Of a stretch of 64,000 bases of DNA, positions 32,480 through 44,351 are shown piece by piece. The notes under the pieces were generated by a model, which saw only the letters and a program-made list of their open reading frames with translations, was not told the origin of the DNA and did not search any database. The stretch is from Suillus spraguei (Eukaryota > Basidiomycota > Agaricomycetes > Boletales > Suillaceae), in the NCBI GenBank assembly GCA_016800925.1, contig JABCPU010000034.1, positions 124,001 through 188,000 of the forward strand. The letters run 5' to 3'. A program made the translations under genes and the position numbers. Numbering within the stretch: position 1 is the stretch's first letter; each line of letters starts with the position of its first letter.

Positions 32480-35400
32480 ATGGTTTCAGATTCTGCTGAC
32501 AGGTAAGTTGTCAAGTGCGACTCCACTGCATGGCACATTTTCTGACATCCGGACGCTCCGGATCAGTAGCGCCGACGATGACTTTGATATTCTAGATGAC
32601 AGGTTTTTGTCTAACGCGATAGAGGAAAGCAGTCCATTTAATCTTGACGATGTCCCTTCGACTGTGGAATCCGACGATCCTGTGCCCCAGGAAGAGGTCT
32701 TTCACAGCATGTTTATTGCGCGCGAAGGTCAGGAGACAACTGGCCGCACATGGGAACAGACTCCCGTTTGTACCCTGTCTCTATCGACCTTCGAGAAGGT
32801 TTTTCGCAAGAAAGATAAGGCCACTGCAGTAAATTTACTGCTGCGTCGCGCCAACCTGCGCATTGATTCACATCTAACGTTTGCTCCTGATCACCACATG
32901 TTGTTGTGGGACGCGTCGACACACTTCCTTGACTTTGTCCTTGTCGTCTCTGGTGCAATCGGTTTGCATGCATTCCTCCCGAATACCATTTCCGACCATA
33001 CGTTTTCTGTCTCCCTAAATTTCCGCCTCCATAACAAACAATTCAAACCAAAGTTCGGTAAACTCGGCTTTGACCCTACGGGCGCGATGATGCCAATCGG
33101 GACCGGTGCTTCTTGCGAGCTGTGGTTGGGATTTTGTCCCCTGACACATATCGAAGATCCTTCTCTTGCTGACGAGACTCCTCTGCTGAATGCAAAGAAA
33201 CACGGCGAGACCCGTCTGTCAGCTCGTCACTATCGCATGGCTGTGATGTTTATTGCCTCAGCGTTGGCGCAAATATCATCCATGCCCATTCACATCATGC
33301 ATACCTACGGAACCGACGAGGATTTTAAGCAGTGGACAGTCAAGGAGGTTACAAACCTGTAGTAAGTCTCCAGTGCGATACCTCCCTGTCGCGAGTTTCA
33401 ATGGCTAATCGAGGGTTTCCCTTGCAGTGATCAGCCGACTGTCGACCTCCGTTTGGAGGACTTGCAGGCCCTGCATAGATACATCGTGTCAGATTGGGAC
33501 GAATGGGTTCACAATGCACCAGCATCTTGGAAGAACGACGGTTGGCTCCAATCCCGCGTACCTTTATCCATAGCCTGTAGGTATGGACAAAACCAAGCAA
33601 TTGCGAGCTTAGACCCAACCGCCCGAGGCGTCGAAGAGGCAAATTGGCAAGCAGAGCGCCAATATACCAACATTCGCTACATGTCCGTGGCTATTGCCAC
33701 CGATCTCACGTGTGTACTTTCTTTCTTTCCTTTATTATGACCCGCTCTCTGACTTATCACCAGCTGTAAACCAGTTTCTCGGTGGGAGAAAATCCCTGAG
33801 GATGAGTTGTTAGAAGCCCACGACGTCATATATGATTCGCCAAACTTATCCTTACGGCAGCCGGTGAACTTGGAGGACTTTCCTTCCCGTGATCCTGACA
33901 CACAGAAAGAAAATAACATCTACGACAAAAATGGACGTCGAATTCCCCGCTTTGATGGTCTCTGCAGCCCGAACGTGAAGCCTTGTGGAGTTCTTATCAA
34001 CCTCGAAACTATCACGGAGTTGTTTTCTGCAATGATTACCGAAGATGATGATATGGCCCTCGATCCTGATATTGTCATGGACGACGACAATTTTCGTATT
34101 CCTCGCGTCAATGTTTATCCTCAAGCTTTCCTGAGGAAGTACGGTCATGTCCAATGCAACACAGTTTTACCCCATTTCGCTCCATTCATATCGAAAATTC
34201 GTAATGCCGTCTCTCGTGACACAGTCAGTCAAGATGAATTTCATGACCAGGCTTCGGACGACGATCTCGACTACTTCAACGACTTTCCGAATGGGCTCAT
34301 GCCACCTGTACTCTTGGCTAGCGGTTGCCAATTCTACAATGAGATCTCGCATCGCATCAGGCCGTCCGCTGCCTTACATGATGTCCAGCAAGGTCGTATC
34401 ACCTCTGCCCTCTCCGGTGCTTATGCCGCCACTCGCAATGCTCAGACCGCGCATAAGATGGTCCTTAGAGAGTGTGGTCTGCTCTTACCTCACCAACGCT
34501 ACGACAACAAAATTGATGTAAATGATATTCCCCGCGCGTTGCGTTTGGAGAACATTTACATTTTTCAATTAGACTCCATGAAGTCTACGAAGCGGAATGG
34601 ATCGTGAGTCGTTCACAATCGCATACTATGTTCAAGCCTTCGATTCGACTGATGTCTCACCAAAGATCGATATATAAGGACATGGTTGTACCGCTGGCCA
34701 GTTACTGGTCGCATCCCACCATCTTTGAGGCCATCCGCCCACACCTCTTTGTTTTGACTGCCGAAGTTCGTCGCCGCTATACATCCTATGAATAAAGTCT
34801 CACCATACTCCTTTGCAGGCATTTCCTCACGTCTATCAATGGACTACTTATCCTATCACGTCCCTGCTCGAACGTATATGGGAACATTTCTTGCCCGTCA
34901 TCACCAAAGGTGGTAAACCTGCCCCTCAAGTCGTTGAAATATGCTCCGTCCTCGAACGCGCGTTGGCGTATGCTCACACCGGCAATGCAAAAGTAATCGC
35001 TACAAGTCTTATGAGGCCTTTGTGGTTGGTAAAGAGTCTTTTGGAACAAGGTCTTCCGACCTTCGCCCCGTCAGTGCGCTTCTCCAACGCTCCCTGCATT
35101 CCTGTCGCCATCAGTCCTGCAGACTGGCCCACCATCACCAACATGAATGTCCCGGCCATTGCATCCAAGCGCTCTCAAATGTTGACGTATGGGAATGATC
35201 ATTTCGAGGTATGTGTCGTCTTATTCTGTGCCTGTCCTGCCGTCAATCGAGCTCTTCTCTCCTAGGCATATAAGGCAGAGTTTCACATACAGCTCTCGGT
35301 TAATCAGCTGGCATCCAATACCTTCAAACGATACAATAGCAACGTCCGCCATGCTGCCATCATCGCAGTGGTTGCTCTTCAAGTGTACATAGCAGATGTC

Positions 35401-36870
35401 AAGACACTCGTTGCGGGGGCTGTCGTCGCCGCATGCAATGTCATAGAGACTGAAGGTGCCGTCGATGGGCAACTACATGCATCGCAGCGGCGCAAAGGAC
35501 TTCGCAAATGGCTTGCGACCACCCATCCTCTTGGTTATGTTGATAAAGGATATGAACATTTAGTGTCGTGCATACTTCCCGAATCTACTGCCCACCATGA
35601 GGGGTTGCCAAATCCAACCAAAGACAAATTGTCCGTCCACGATTTCGCTCGCCTCATTTGTGAGATGTCTCGAGGGACCGACCCTGTTACCATCGCCGCT
35701 CCTCTCATCTTCAATGGGGGTTCAACTCCTGTCTTTCGTATCGCTATGACCTATATGCGCAAATATGCACCACAGGATTCTCCCAAGTCTTCGGAAAGGT
35801 TCTTGCAGGAAGCATTCATCATCGCTGCCAATCATCTCCATATCAACAATATCCCCTGGCATCGTGCAGCGGGATCGCGTGGAAGACGGAGTCGGAAGCC
35901 TGTCTTTGATTCCTGGGTCAATCTAGGGAAGGCCATTGACTTACAAGGTATAGAGCGTCATCATACCCAGTTGGGCAACGCTGCGGCCGATGCATCTCAA
36001 CGCGCTCAGGCCACAGATACCAGGGCAGCTTGGTCTGCCGAGTTGATCACCTTGCAGTCATTGGCCAATTACATCCTTCGCTCTCGTCTTCCTGACGAAT
36101 TCGCAATCGAGAGCATCGAACTCGGAAGCGCATCCTCGACAGCTGGCAGCGAGCCCAGCCTGAAGACGATATATGAGTGGGTTTTTGCAAACTTTGACAT
36201 CAACAAACCTTTGCATCAGATCGCACTCATCGCCGGTATCTATGTCAGCCGGATTCTTCCTGATTTATTCTTCGCAGACAGCGACAAGCCACAAGGGAAT
36301 GTGACCAATCCCATCATGCTTACAAAAGCAATACGTGCACTCCCATGGAAGCCAAACCACAAGGGTCGCAAAGGGTGCAAACTGCCAAGCCAGTTTATCG
36401 CCATGGTGCCCGCCTATATCATCGCGGTGTATACCCCAACAAGTCCCTTGCGCATTCATCTGAGAAGTGGCAATAAAAGCTTCCCCACTGTCTGGAATTC
36501 CAAGAACAGTGCGAAAGGGATCGGATCACTCCTCCTTGTGCGGCTAGGCCTCGCAAATGCCCTATCGCACAGAATATGGAAAGGCGGGCCGCCTTTGGTG
36601 CATTGGAAGTTGCTCTCCCCAGAGGATTTAACCGTAAAACATCGTGAGATCAGTGCGTGTTTGGCTGATCGTCAGTACGGTCCCTTCCGTATCGCGGTTA
36701 TATTGTTTGGCATCGACAAAGCCGTCAGCCTTGGGCGCACGTCTCAAACATATACCATTAATCCTGCTATTGCATCAATCAAGACCGACAAGCACATGTC
36801 GAGGGCCGATTCTGAGGATGAGGTTGAGATTGTGGAGGTCAAGACGGTGAAACGTGCTCGTTTGTATTGA
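32480..36870 (+). CDS. Intact seven-exon gene, 1,344 residues, unknown function
   Basis: Exons 32480-32502, 32567-33361, 33428-33709, 33764-34603, 34666-34765, 34819-35208 and 35266-36870 join with correct phase and GT-AG introns of 52 to 66 nt. This gives an uninterrupted 1,344-codon frame. I know of no named domain. Notable parts are an acidic N-terminus (ADDDFDILDD), an acidic patch (ITEDDDMALDPDIVMDDD) and a basic run (GSRGRRSRK). The C-terminus is an acidic stretch followed by KTVKRARLY, which may be a nuclear signal. It has no membrane span or signal peptide. Similar large proteins are, as far as I recall, lineage-specific to mushrooms. Its neighbours are repeats, so no partner can be inferred. 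Exon 5 uses GTTCGT as donor, the weakest site in the model. Confidence 0.75.
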
Positions 36871-37250
36871 TGGGTGTAATAATCATGTATACCACACTTT
36901 AAATTAAAACAGGCGAGCATGACCCCTAGTCGAGCGGGAAATCGCATTGAACATTCTCGAACGTCGAATATCGCTAGGCGAAGCATTGGGTGTTGGTTCC
37001 GGCTTACCGCATCGGTGCCTAGAACACTGTGAAGTTATGAATATACCCACAATCATTGCCATTACCCTGTGCCTTCTCAGGTTCCGGACCACGGCCAGCA
37101 ACGTTAATTGTTCCTTCTCGTCGCTTCCGCTCCCAAGCTAAATCCTGACGAACCACCTATTCAGGGGTCGCAAAGGTCAGGTCGAGTAGCCGCGACTTCA
37201 TTTCTCTTTCGATCGTGTAATAAGGCCCGTCATCAGGCGGAATTATCACT
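36871..37250. other. Intergenic, nothing recognised
   Basis: This is the 3' flank of the large gene, up to the TA of the mariner element. No gene or repeat recognised. Confidence 0.4.
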
Positions 37251-37252
37251 TA

Positions 37253-38250
37253 CAGCTCTTTGCATAAAGGATGGCAGTGGCGTGAAATTTAGCTCGTGTA
37301 GCCTTGTACTACCCTTATTGTTATCTTCGCAACATGAGATTTCGCAAGATCAGTCGTGACGTGAAACTTGCAGCAATCCAACTCCATGAACGGAACCTTC
37401 TGAGCCTTCGCGACATCCTAGACTCCTGTGAATTTTCCGAACGCACTTGGTTTCGGATTTTGAGGCTCTGGCGCGAAACCGGTGATGTTGTTAATTATCA
37501 GCCTAGCACAGCAACGCGTGGTCGTCTGCGTGCTCTCGATTGTGAAGATATTGACTGCCTGCTTTGTCTTGTAAGGCAGAATCCTGACTATTTTTTGGAC
37601 GAGCTCACGCACCTCCTCGCAACAAACCACCAATTCATATCTGTCCATTTCACAACAATCTTCCGTAAGCTCGAACGTGCTGATGTGAGCTACAAGAAAC
37701 TCAAGCGCATTGCCAAAGAACGAAACGAGACTCCGTGCTGCATTCATCACACGCATGGCTCAGTGTGATCCATCAGAGTTGGGATTTATTGACAAGACCT
37801 CGAAAGACGAGCGAACACCTGGTAGACACTACGGACGATCAAGGACAGGTACACGCGCAGAGAAAAAGCAGGTGTTTGTGCGTGGACGGCAGACATTCAC
37901 AGAAGCCCTTCCCACACTGGATGGCATTGTTGCTGCAACTGTTGTCGAAGGCTCTATGACCCAGGAGTTGTTCCTAGAGTGGCTTGAGAACATTGTTGTG
38001 AGTCTCGCCATGAATGTCGACGTACCAAAAAAAAACTTTGTCAGCTCCCAAAGTGTTCGGCCTATCCTGGTGTCATGCTCTAGCAGGCTCTTGTGTTTTT
38101 AGAGGCAGGAATAATAGTTATAAATGGCATAATGATAATGAATTACAGGGAATGTGAGCGTATATGTACAACGAGCTAAATTTCACCAAGTCCAACATTT
38201 CCTAATTGAACGAAATTTCACGCCACTGCCATCCTTTGTACAAAGAGCTG
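37253..38250 (+). mobile_element. Tc1/mariner element, TA target duplication
   Basis: The ends are CAGCTCTTTG on both strands, followed by AAAGGATGGCAGTGGCGTGA on both. TA flanks each end (37251-37252 and 38251-38252). The 998-bp length is short for an autonomous copy. A second internal copy of TIR-like sequence (GAGCTAAATTTCACC, about 38170-38184) lies just inside the right end. Confidence 0.93.
37334..38098 (+). pseudogene. Tc1/mariner (DDE_3-type) transposase, truncated
   Basis: Starts MRFRKISRDVKLAAIQ. The helix-turn-helix region contains SERTWFRILRLWRETGDVV, followed by LVRQNPDYFLDELTHLL and FRKLERADVSYKKLKRIAKE. A frameshift near 37725 leads to MAQCDPSELGFIDKTSKDER (the first catalytic-Asp region). 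GTRAEKKQVFVRG and LDGIVAATVVEGSM follow. The frame then breaks after ENIVV near 38000; the second Asp block and the third acidic block are missing. It is inactive. Confidence 0.85.
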
Positions 38251-38359
38251 TAAATATGACGCTAATTGTGACAGAAACGTTCGTCTATGCTCAAAAGGTG
38301 TCGCAGGCCCATCAGCCTTGTTCGAGGAATTGAATCGAGGAGTCTCATTCTGTGGTCGA

Positions 38360-39928
38360 ATTGTTGCGCAGTCAAGTAATTAAAGGAACGTTTAAGGACC
38401 ATCTTGTGACGTGGACTGAAAAATACCTTGCAGAAACCCAAGGTGAGGCTCGCAAAGATTTGATCATGGATGATATTGACCGTCGGTGAGTACTCTCGAT
38501 TTAACTTGTGTCTGTAGCCAAATATTGACTTAGGGTATGGCCTTAGCATTGCAGCAGTACCGGCGTTTACGGGACTTCGTCGTTTCCCTCAAGGAAGACG
38601 CTTCAAACAATGGACTGGAGATGATTCGAAAGCTTTAATGAAGGTGAGTTTATTCTAGTGTTTGGAATTTGTGATTAACACCTATCTGCCAGGTTTTTTT
38701 TCCAGCTATTGCTGAATATGTCCCGTCACAACTCGTCCAATGTGTCGCCGCTTTTTTGGACTTCTGCTACCTTGTCCGACGTCACGAGATCGGAGAAGAC
38801 ACTTATGCGGATTGAAGAAGCTCTGGCTCAGTCCCATGCCACACGTGCAATATTTCGTGAATCTGGTGTCCGCCCAAACTGGTTTTTCGCTTCCTCGGCA
38901 ACACGCACTCGTCCATTATTCACGCCTCATCCAGGAGTTTGGAGCACCGAATGGCCTTTGTTCATCCATCACCGAATCACGGCACATCACCGCCGTCAAG
39001 CGGCCATGGAGACGTTCAAACCGCTTCAATGCCCTGGGGCAAATGCTCCTTACTAACCAACGTCTCGATAAATTGGGTTTGGCTCGAGTAGACTTTGTAG
39101 CTCGAGGCATGTTGCCGACAACTGTTTCGATTCCGGCTCGTGGTCACAACACCTTGCACAACACCATTGACGAGGACATTCTAACTGAAGCGAGAGTAGA
39201 GATGGCACGACGGCAACGTAAGTGATGATATTGTGATCCGCGGACCAATGCTGATGCTTGATGCAGAACGGGGTTATCCTCATGTGCTTCAGGACCTGGC
39301 AGCATACATTTCTGAGCCATCACTGCCGGCTCTGACAAGGCAATTCCTCCATGACCAACTCAGCAATGAAGATGGCTCAGTTGAGATGGCCCTCAACAAC
39401 AGTATACCCCTCCCCGAAATCATTTCACCCATCTCAGTATTCCATTCTGCCTCCGCTACATTCTACGCACCGAGTGATCTCTCAGGAACCCACGGTATCC
39501 GTCGTGAGATCATCAGGTTGACTCCTTTATGGCGGCGGAAGGACCCTCGACGTGACTGTGCTGATCGTAGAGGATGATGATAAGCCTGGCATGCGGGGAA
39601 TAATAGTTGGGCGAGTGAAGCTGTTTTTCTCCTTTTCTCATGAGGGACAGATATACCCATGTGCACTCATTGAGCGTTTTTCCAGAGTCGGTCGTGGGCC
39701 AGACCCAAACACAGGAATGTGGAAAGTCAAGCCGTTGTTGGACAGGCAGAAGAATTGAGTGCAAACGGTCGAGCATTTAGATGTGATTTACCGGAGTGCT
39801 CACTTGATTTCTGTGTTTGGCGACGGCCTTCTGCCTGATGATTTTCACTTTTCTTTTTCACTGGATGTTTTCAATTCTTACTATGCAAATAGATACGCAG
39901 ATCACCATACATTCGAGATTGTATTTTG
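38360..39928 (+). pseudogene. Plavaka-type transposase, C-terminal fragment
   Basis: The reading starts in FKDHLVTWTEKYL, passes introns at about 38487 and 38644, and contains RRFKQWTGDDSKALMK. AFLDFCYLVRRHEIGEDTY and FGAPNGLCSSITESRHI follow. Later blocks are EIIRLTPLWRR (39510), VGRGPDPNTGMW (39690) and a tail with SYYANRYADHHTFEIV (about 39880-39928). Frameshifts lie near 38810 and 38880. This is a different lineage from the copy at 74-5528. The N-terminal half is absent; the left edge lies about 110 bp from the mariner element. Confidence 0.75.
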
Positions 39929-40427
39929 AATTAGTAAACACGTTCTTTTTTCCAACTCCGAGTCTCGCAACACTGGTGAAATTTTTAAGTATCCTCTGGT
40001 TCACTGGCATAGGGGCTGGTAGGTTCTGTGTGATCCGGTGGGTGGCACTGGGGCGTTTTACCCAGAGGCCCAGCTGTATCCAGAGTATCCAGCACTATTC
40101 CAGTGGGGTGCACAATTGCTGATGAAGTTCCACTGTCATTTCGGTCATCAGCTTGATCATGTAGATTGAGATGGGCGCGTACCAGCAGTGGCTAGCTCAG
40201 GATGATTTTGCTGTAGATTGTTCCAGCGCTAACGCCTCTGTTTGTCCATCAGTCAATCTCATCGAGTACCGCGGTGCCAAAGAACTTACCTACGTGATAG
40301 CAGTTTAATTGAATTTGAAAAACTCTTACTTCCTTGAGATTGATGCTAATCTATTATTTGACATGTTTCCTTGTAAGTGGTGATGTGCTACAGTATATGC
40401 AAATATTAATGGCGTTCCCCAGTGTCA
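39929..40427. other. Nothing recognised
   Basis: No gene or repeat could be supported in this stretch. Confidence 0.35.
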
Positions 40428-40512
40428 TGATCATGATATATCCTAAGTCATATCTGGAAGAGCTGCTTCAAATTGTTTTGAACGAAGGTCATGGTACTTA
40501 CCCCAAACAGTA
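40428..40512 (+). pseudogene. Fragment of the ParB-like gene's last exon
   Basis: CTGCTTCAAATTGTTTTGAA and the following ACTTACCCCAAACAGTAAC correspond, inverted, to 9150-9230. The matching segment lies at the same end of the gene, toward the FunK1 copy. It supports duplication of a FunK1 plus ParB-like block. Confidence 0.7.
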
Positions 40513-41029
40513 ACTTTACTTTATTCGCGAGATAGAGACATTTGACCTTGATTGACGTAAAACGAGGCGCTGGGCGCGGCGGAGCGACCGATTGGTCGGG
40601 GATCTCGGGATGCTGGATACTTTTGGTAAGCCGCCAGTAGTAGTAAACCGACGGGCTTACTGAATCTAACCACATATCTACCTGTCTCTTTTACATAGTG
40701 TCAGCTAGTCACGCGTCACAAACGTGATGATGACTTACTAAGACTTTTGTGCCATTGGTGGGCAACGATCCTACTGTAGCCGCGTGTGTGATAAGTGACA
40801 TGAACGATTGTGCTATGACGTGATAGGTTTGACAGATTCACGGGGTTATGCCCGAAGTGGTTGCGGTGAGATCGAGACACAAATAATAACAAATATTTAA
40901 AATTAAATCGGTTGTTTCCGAATTTTTGGCTCCGACCTACAAGTCATTTTCATTGAAACATTCCGACATGTGAGTATCCCTGTGCGATTACACTTATAGC
41001 AAATAATTTAATTTTTCTCGATGAACGCA
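40513..41029. other. Nothing recognised
   Basis: GC content rises near 40560-40610 (a short GC-rich run), otherwise no feature. Confidence 0.3.
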
Positions 41030-41423
41030 GCACGGAGAGTCTTGTTTCGTTCTTGCGCTTGAGTTTCTTGTAGCTCACATCAGTACGTTCGAGCTCATGG
41101 AAGATTGTTGTGAAATGGACAGATATGAATTAGTTTGTGAGGTGCATGAGCTCGTCCAAAAAATAGTCAGGGTTCTGCCTTACAAGACGAAGCAGGCAAT
41201 TAATATCTTCACAATCGAGAGCACGCAGACGACCACCCATTGTTGTGCTAGGCTGATGGTTCACAACACCACCGGTTTCGCGCCAGAGCCTCAAAATCCG
41301 CAGGATGTCGCGAAGGCTCAGAGGGTTCCGTTCATAGAGTCGGATTGCTGCAAGTTTCAGGTCATGACTGATCTTGCGAAATCCCATGTTACGAAGATGA
41401 TAATAAAGGGTAGTACAGTACAT
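41030..41423 (-). pseudogene. Tc1/mariner transposase, N-terminal fragment
   Basis: The minus strand reads MGFRKISHDLKLAAIRLYER, then ILRLWRETGGVVNHQPS and LVRQNPDYFLDELMHL. It continues in another frame as RTDVSYKKLKR. It is related to the copy at 37253-38250 but lacks SERTW-type residues through a short deletion. No inverted repeats were found at its edges. It lies between the second FunK1 copy and the ParB-like fragment. Confidence 0.8.
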
Positions 41424-41552
41424 TCAGGTCACGTTATGAACAGATCAAAGCGCAGTACATATCATCGTGTTTACATTGAGCCGACCGAAAGGGTGTCCTT
41501 GCGATAAAAAAAGTTAAAAGTACGTGCATGAAAAGTATGGGAGATAAACATG

Positions 41553-43944
41553 TCATCGTTTCATTTGGAGGCGCGCAGAACAACGAGGACCCGTGGATGA
41601 TGGGATGTTGTCGCCTGAAGGATGACCCAATCTCGACAACGATGCCATAGAGACCATAATCTCTTCAGGTGCATCAGGGGGGAGCTGAGAAATCCATTTT
41701 GCCAGGAGCGACAGGAGCGCCGCATGGGTCACGCCGGGGGAGGTGTCGTTCGTCTTGCTTGCTGCATCTAGAATTAAATAACGCCACTCCTGTATGATTT
41801 CACTGAATGGTGCGAAGAATGCAGTTGTTTTTGCCATTAATGACGTGTCGATGGGCGGTGCGAGCACATATCCCTGTTTGGATACCCAGCATGCGGAGCC
41901 CGATATTTCATATTGCTCAACCCACATGGGCTTCCTGTTCTCATCTCTCATCATGCCACATGGCCCGTCGAAGGTGGTTGCAAATTCGACGAAGATATAA
42001 AATAGTAACTCTAGGTCATCACTTGCTGAGTGTTCGATCGTCGCGTCCTCGTCTTTGCTAAGGGCATCCTCCCGGAGAAGGCGAATGGACATATAGGGCT
42101 TAGTACCCTTCAGACAATGTGCTCAGCCATATACCATGTCGTGTAAGCTTTACTTACCGTGCCCGGTGAACGAATGCAGTGGGTGCCTTGAGTAATCTCA
42201 GCGTGATCAAAGTCGATGAAATACCCTTGTCCATCATGGATTATGAAATTATTCGGGCAGAAGTCTCCGTGCAGGACGTGGTTTCTAAGCATTAGATCAT
42301 GAGCTAAACACTAATGGTCAGTTTCAAGCTTCAATTTCAACCCACTCGAGACTCGCCCTTGACAAAGTCATGGAAGGCTCTCAGGAGCTCGGGCTTTGAG
42401 CAGTAGGACAAAAGCGGCTTTCCACAGGTGGTCAAAAGAAGGCGCCGGAGGAATCTGCGAACGAACTGGGGGGCACATACACCTTGAGAAGCTCGAATAC
42501 GATACGTGCAGTCGAGCTCCCCATCGTAGAGGACATTGCAATCAGCCACGAGCCTGACTACATTAGGGATTCCTTCAACCATCCGGAGAACTGTTACCTT
42601 GTGGTTTTTCTCGTCCTCAGCGACCCAACAGTCTTTGAGTGCGTACCCTACTCCATGGGAGTTTTGAACGCGATAGCAAATGGTGCCGCGAGAGAAGAGA
42701 CCTTGACTCTGCCAAAGTACGCTCATGATTGATAGATGGGCTTTATCAGAGCCCTCTACCCAACCTATCGCGTTGTCCCTCAGGTCGAGATGCGTGCCCC
42801 TGCAGGTTGGATCGCAGATATGCATTGTGGGATCGTACCCGAGGGTATTGGTATGCGCGAGTGTCAAGGTATTCAAAACCTCGAGAAGACGTACAGGATG
42901 TGCAACGACGGATACGGGGCGTGAAATGATAAGACCCGAACGATCGAAGTAGTGAAGGCGAAGCTTGTTGCAGGCGATACTAAAAATCAAGACGAATCGG
43001 CGCCAGGGTTGCCCTCGCATTAATATATACCCTTTGGTGGCGCTATCCCAATATAAAGGAGTTCTTGTGGTGAGTTCGCTTTCTGTGTGCTCGACCCATG
43101 TCATGATGTTGCACCATCGCAACGAGATGCCACGCAAATTGCCGTCTACCAGAATAATGTCTTGCTTCTGCGCAGTGGTGTTGTCCGGGATGGGTGTTTG
43201 AAAGAATGAGGAGAACCAGATACGCTTTGGCGGGCCGCCAACAACGTCCATGGAATTAAAAGGGAACGCGGGTGAGGGGATCGGGAAACTCTTCGCGTAC
43301 ATCATGTGCATAGCAGCTCGTATAGTGTTGAAGAGCAGTGGCAACTTGCCCTCCGACGTCTCCGATGTCAGAAGCCACTCTTTATTAAGATTCTTGTTGT
43401 CACATCCGTTGGCGCCAAAGATCTTGTCAATTTTGGACGTGGTGAAAAGAAAATCTGACCCCACTTCTCCATCGTTCCACGCGGCCACCGTGCTCATCAG
43501 TGCGCGCGGTTGTGTCTTCTGCGCCTTCTGCCATTTCTGCGCCTTCTTCTTCCTGCTAGGCCTGCTGTTTACCAACAGCGTCGGTTGGACATTCTTCTCA
43601 TTGAGTTGCCACACCCCGCCCGCGCTACGGCTAGCAGGACGAAAGACAGGCCCTCCCTTAATCTTCTCTCTTGGCCCGTCAGATAGCGAATAATGAATTT
43701 TACTGATGGATTCTAGAATAAAATTGGTGTTTAGGACGAAGGTATCTAAAATAGACTTGACATCTTGGGGGAGCGAATTTTCTTCCCATAAAATGTGATC
43801 GACGAGTTCTTGCTCCACGAGCTTATCCATCATGCTGTTGTTCCGATATGCAGGGAGCGCATTGGTGGTATTACTGACCGTTCGGAAGAGGTGGTTGCGA
43901 TAAGAGGTTGTGCTCACCGGCTGTGACAGCATCGTCCGCGTCAT
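41553..43944 (-). CDS. FunK1-type fungal protein kinase, copy 2
   Basis: Exons 43944-42346, 42310-42158 and 42107-41553 join in phase into about 768 residues, with introns at exactly the same places and lengths as copy 1. The start at 43944 is the first ATG in the shared region. YALKDCW and FIDFDHAEI are conserved. The catalytic loop reads HGDFCPNNF where copy 1 has HGDLSPNNF; the catalytic Asp and Asn are kept. It lacks the MITE found after copy 1. Frames are open throughout. The copies are inverted and about 33 kb apart. FunK1 genes are thought to act in signalling or development; nothing here indicates a substrate. Confidence 0.85.
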
Positions 43945-43977
43945 AGTCACCCTTGGGAAAGCAATGTTGACATTCAC

Positions 43978-44351
43978 TGCGTTGAGCCGTAGGTTAGTCG
44001 GAAGTGGAATAGGTAGCAGTAGACGCCGTAACTACAACTACAATGACTTAGTCATAGACACCAATTAGGACAGCTGCCTTCATCCTCTGCCACGTACTAT
44101 CAGATCTTCGAACTGTATATACTCGATGCCATCAACTATGGCGTCTCATTCAGATTGTTTGTACACACTGATCGCTTTGAATAGACGGCCTCGTTCGCTT
44201 CCCCATTGGCGCGATACCTGTAAGTTAAAATAAGTTTCATTTATATCAGGTATGTATTCAGAGTCTAGACGGGGTGCACGCACACCACGACATTTTTTAT
44301 ATATCTAAGTCCCCATCTTATCGCATCGCATCTCATCTTCCCACAGCCATC
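43978..44351. promoter_or_regulatory. Region upstream of FunK1 copy 2 and of the tnp2 gene
   Basis: FunK1 similarity ends at about 43973. A TATA-like box TTTTTTATATATC lies near 44291-44303, about 50 bp before the tnp2 start, flanked by the Cys-rich first exon downstream. No CACTA terminal repeat was recognised. Confidence 0.5.
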
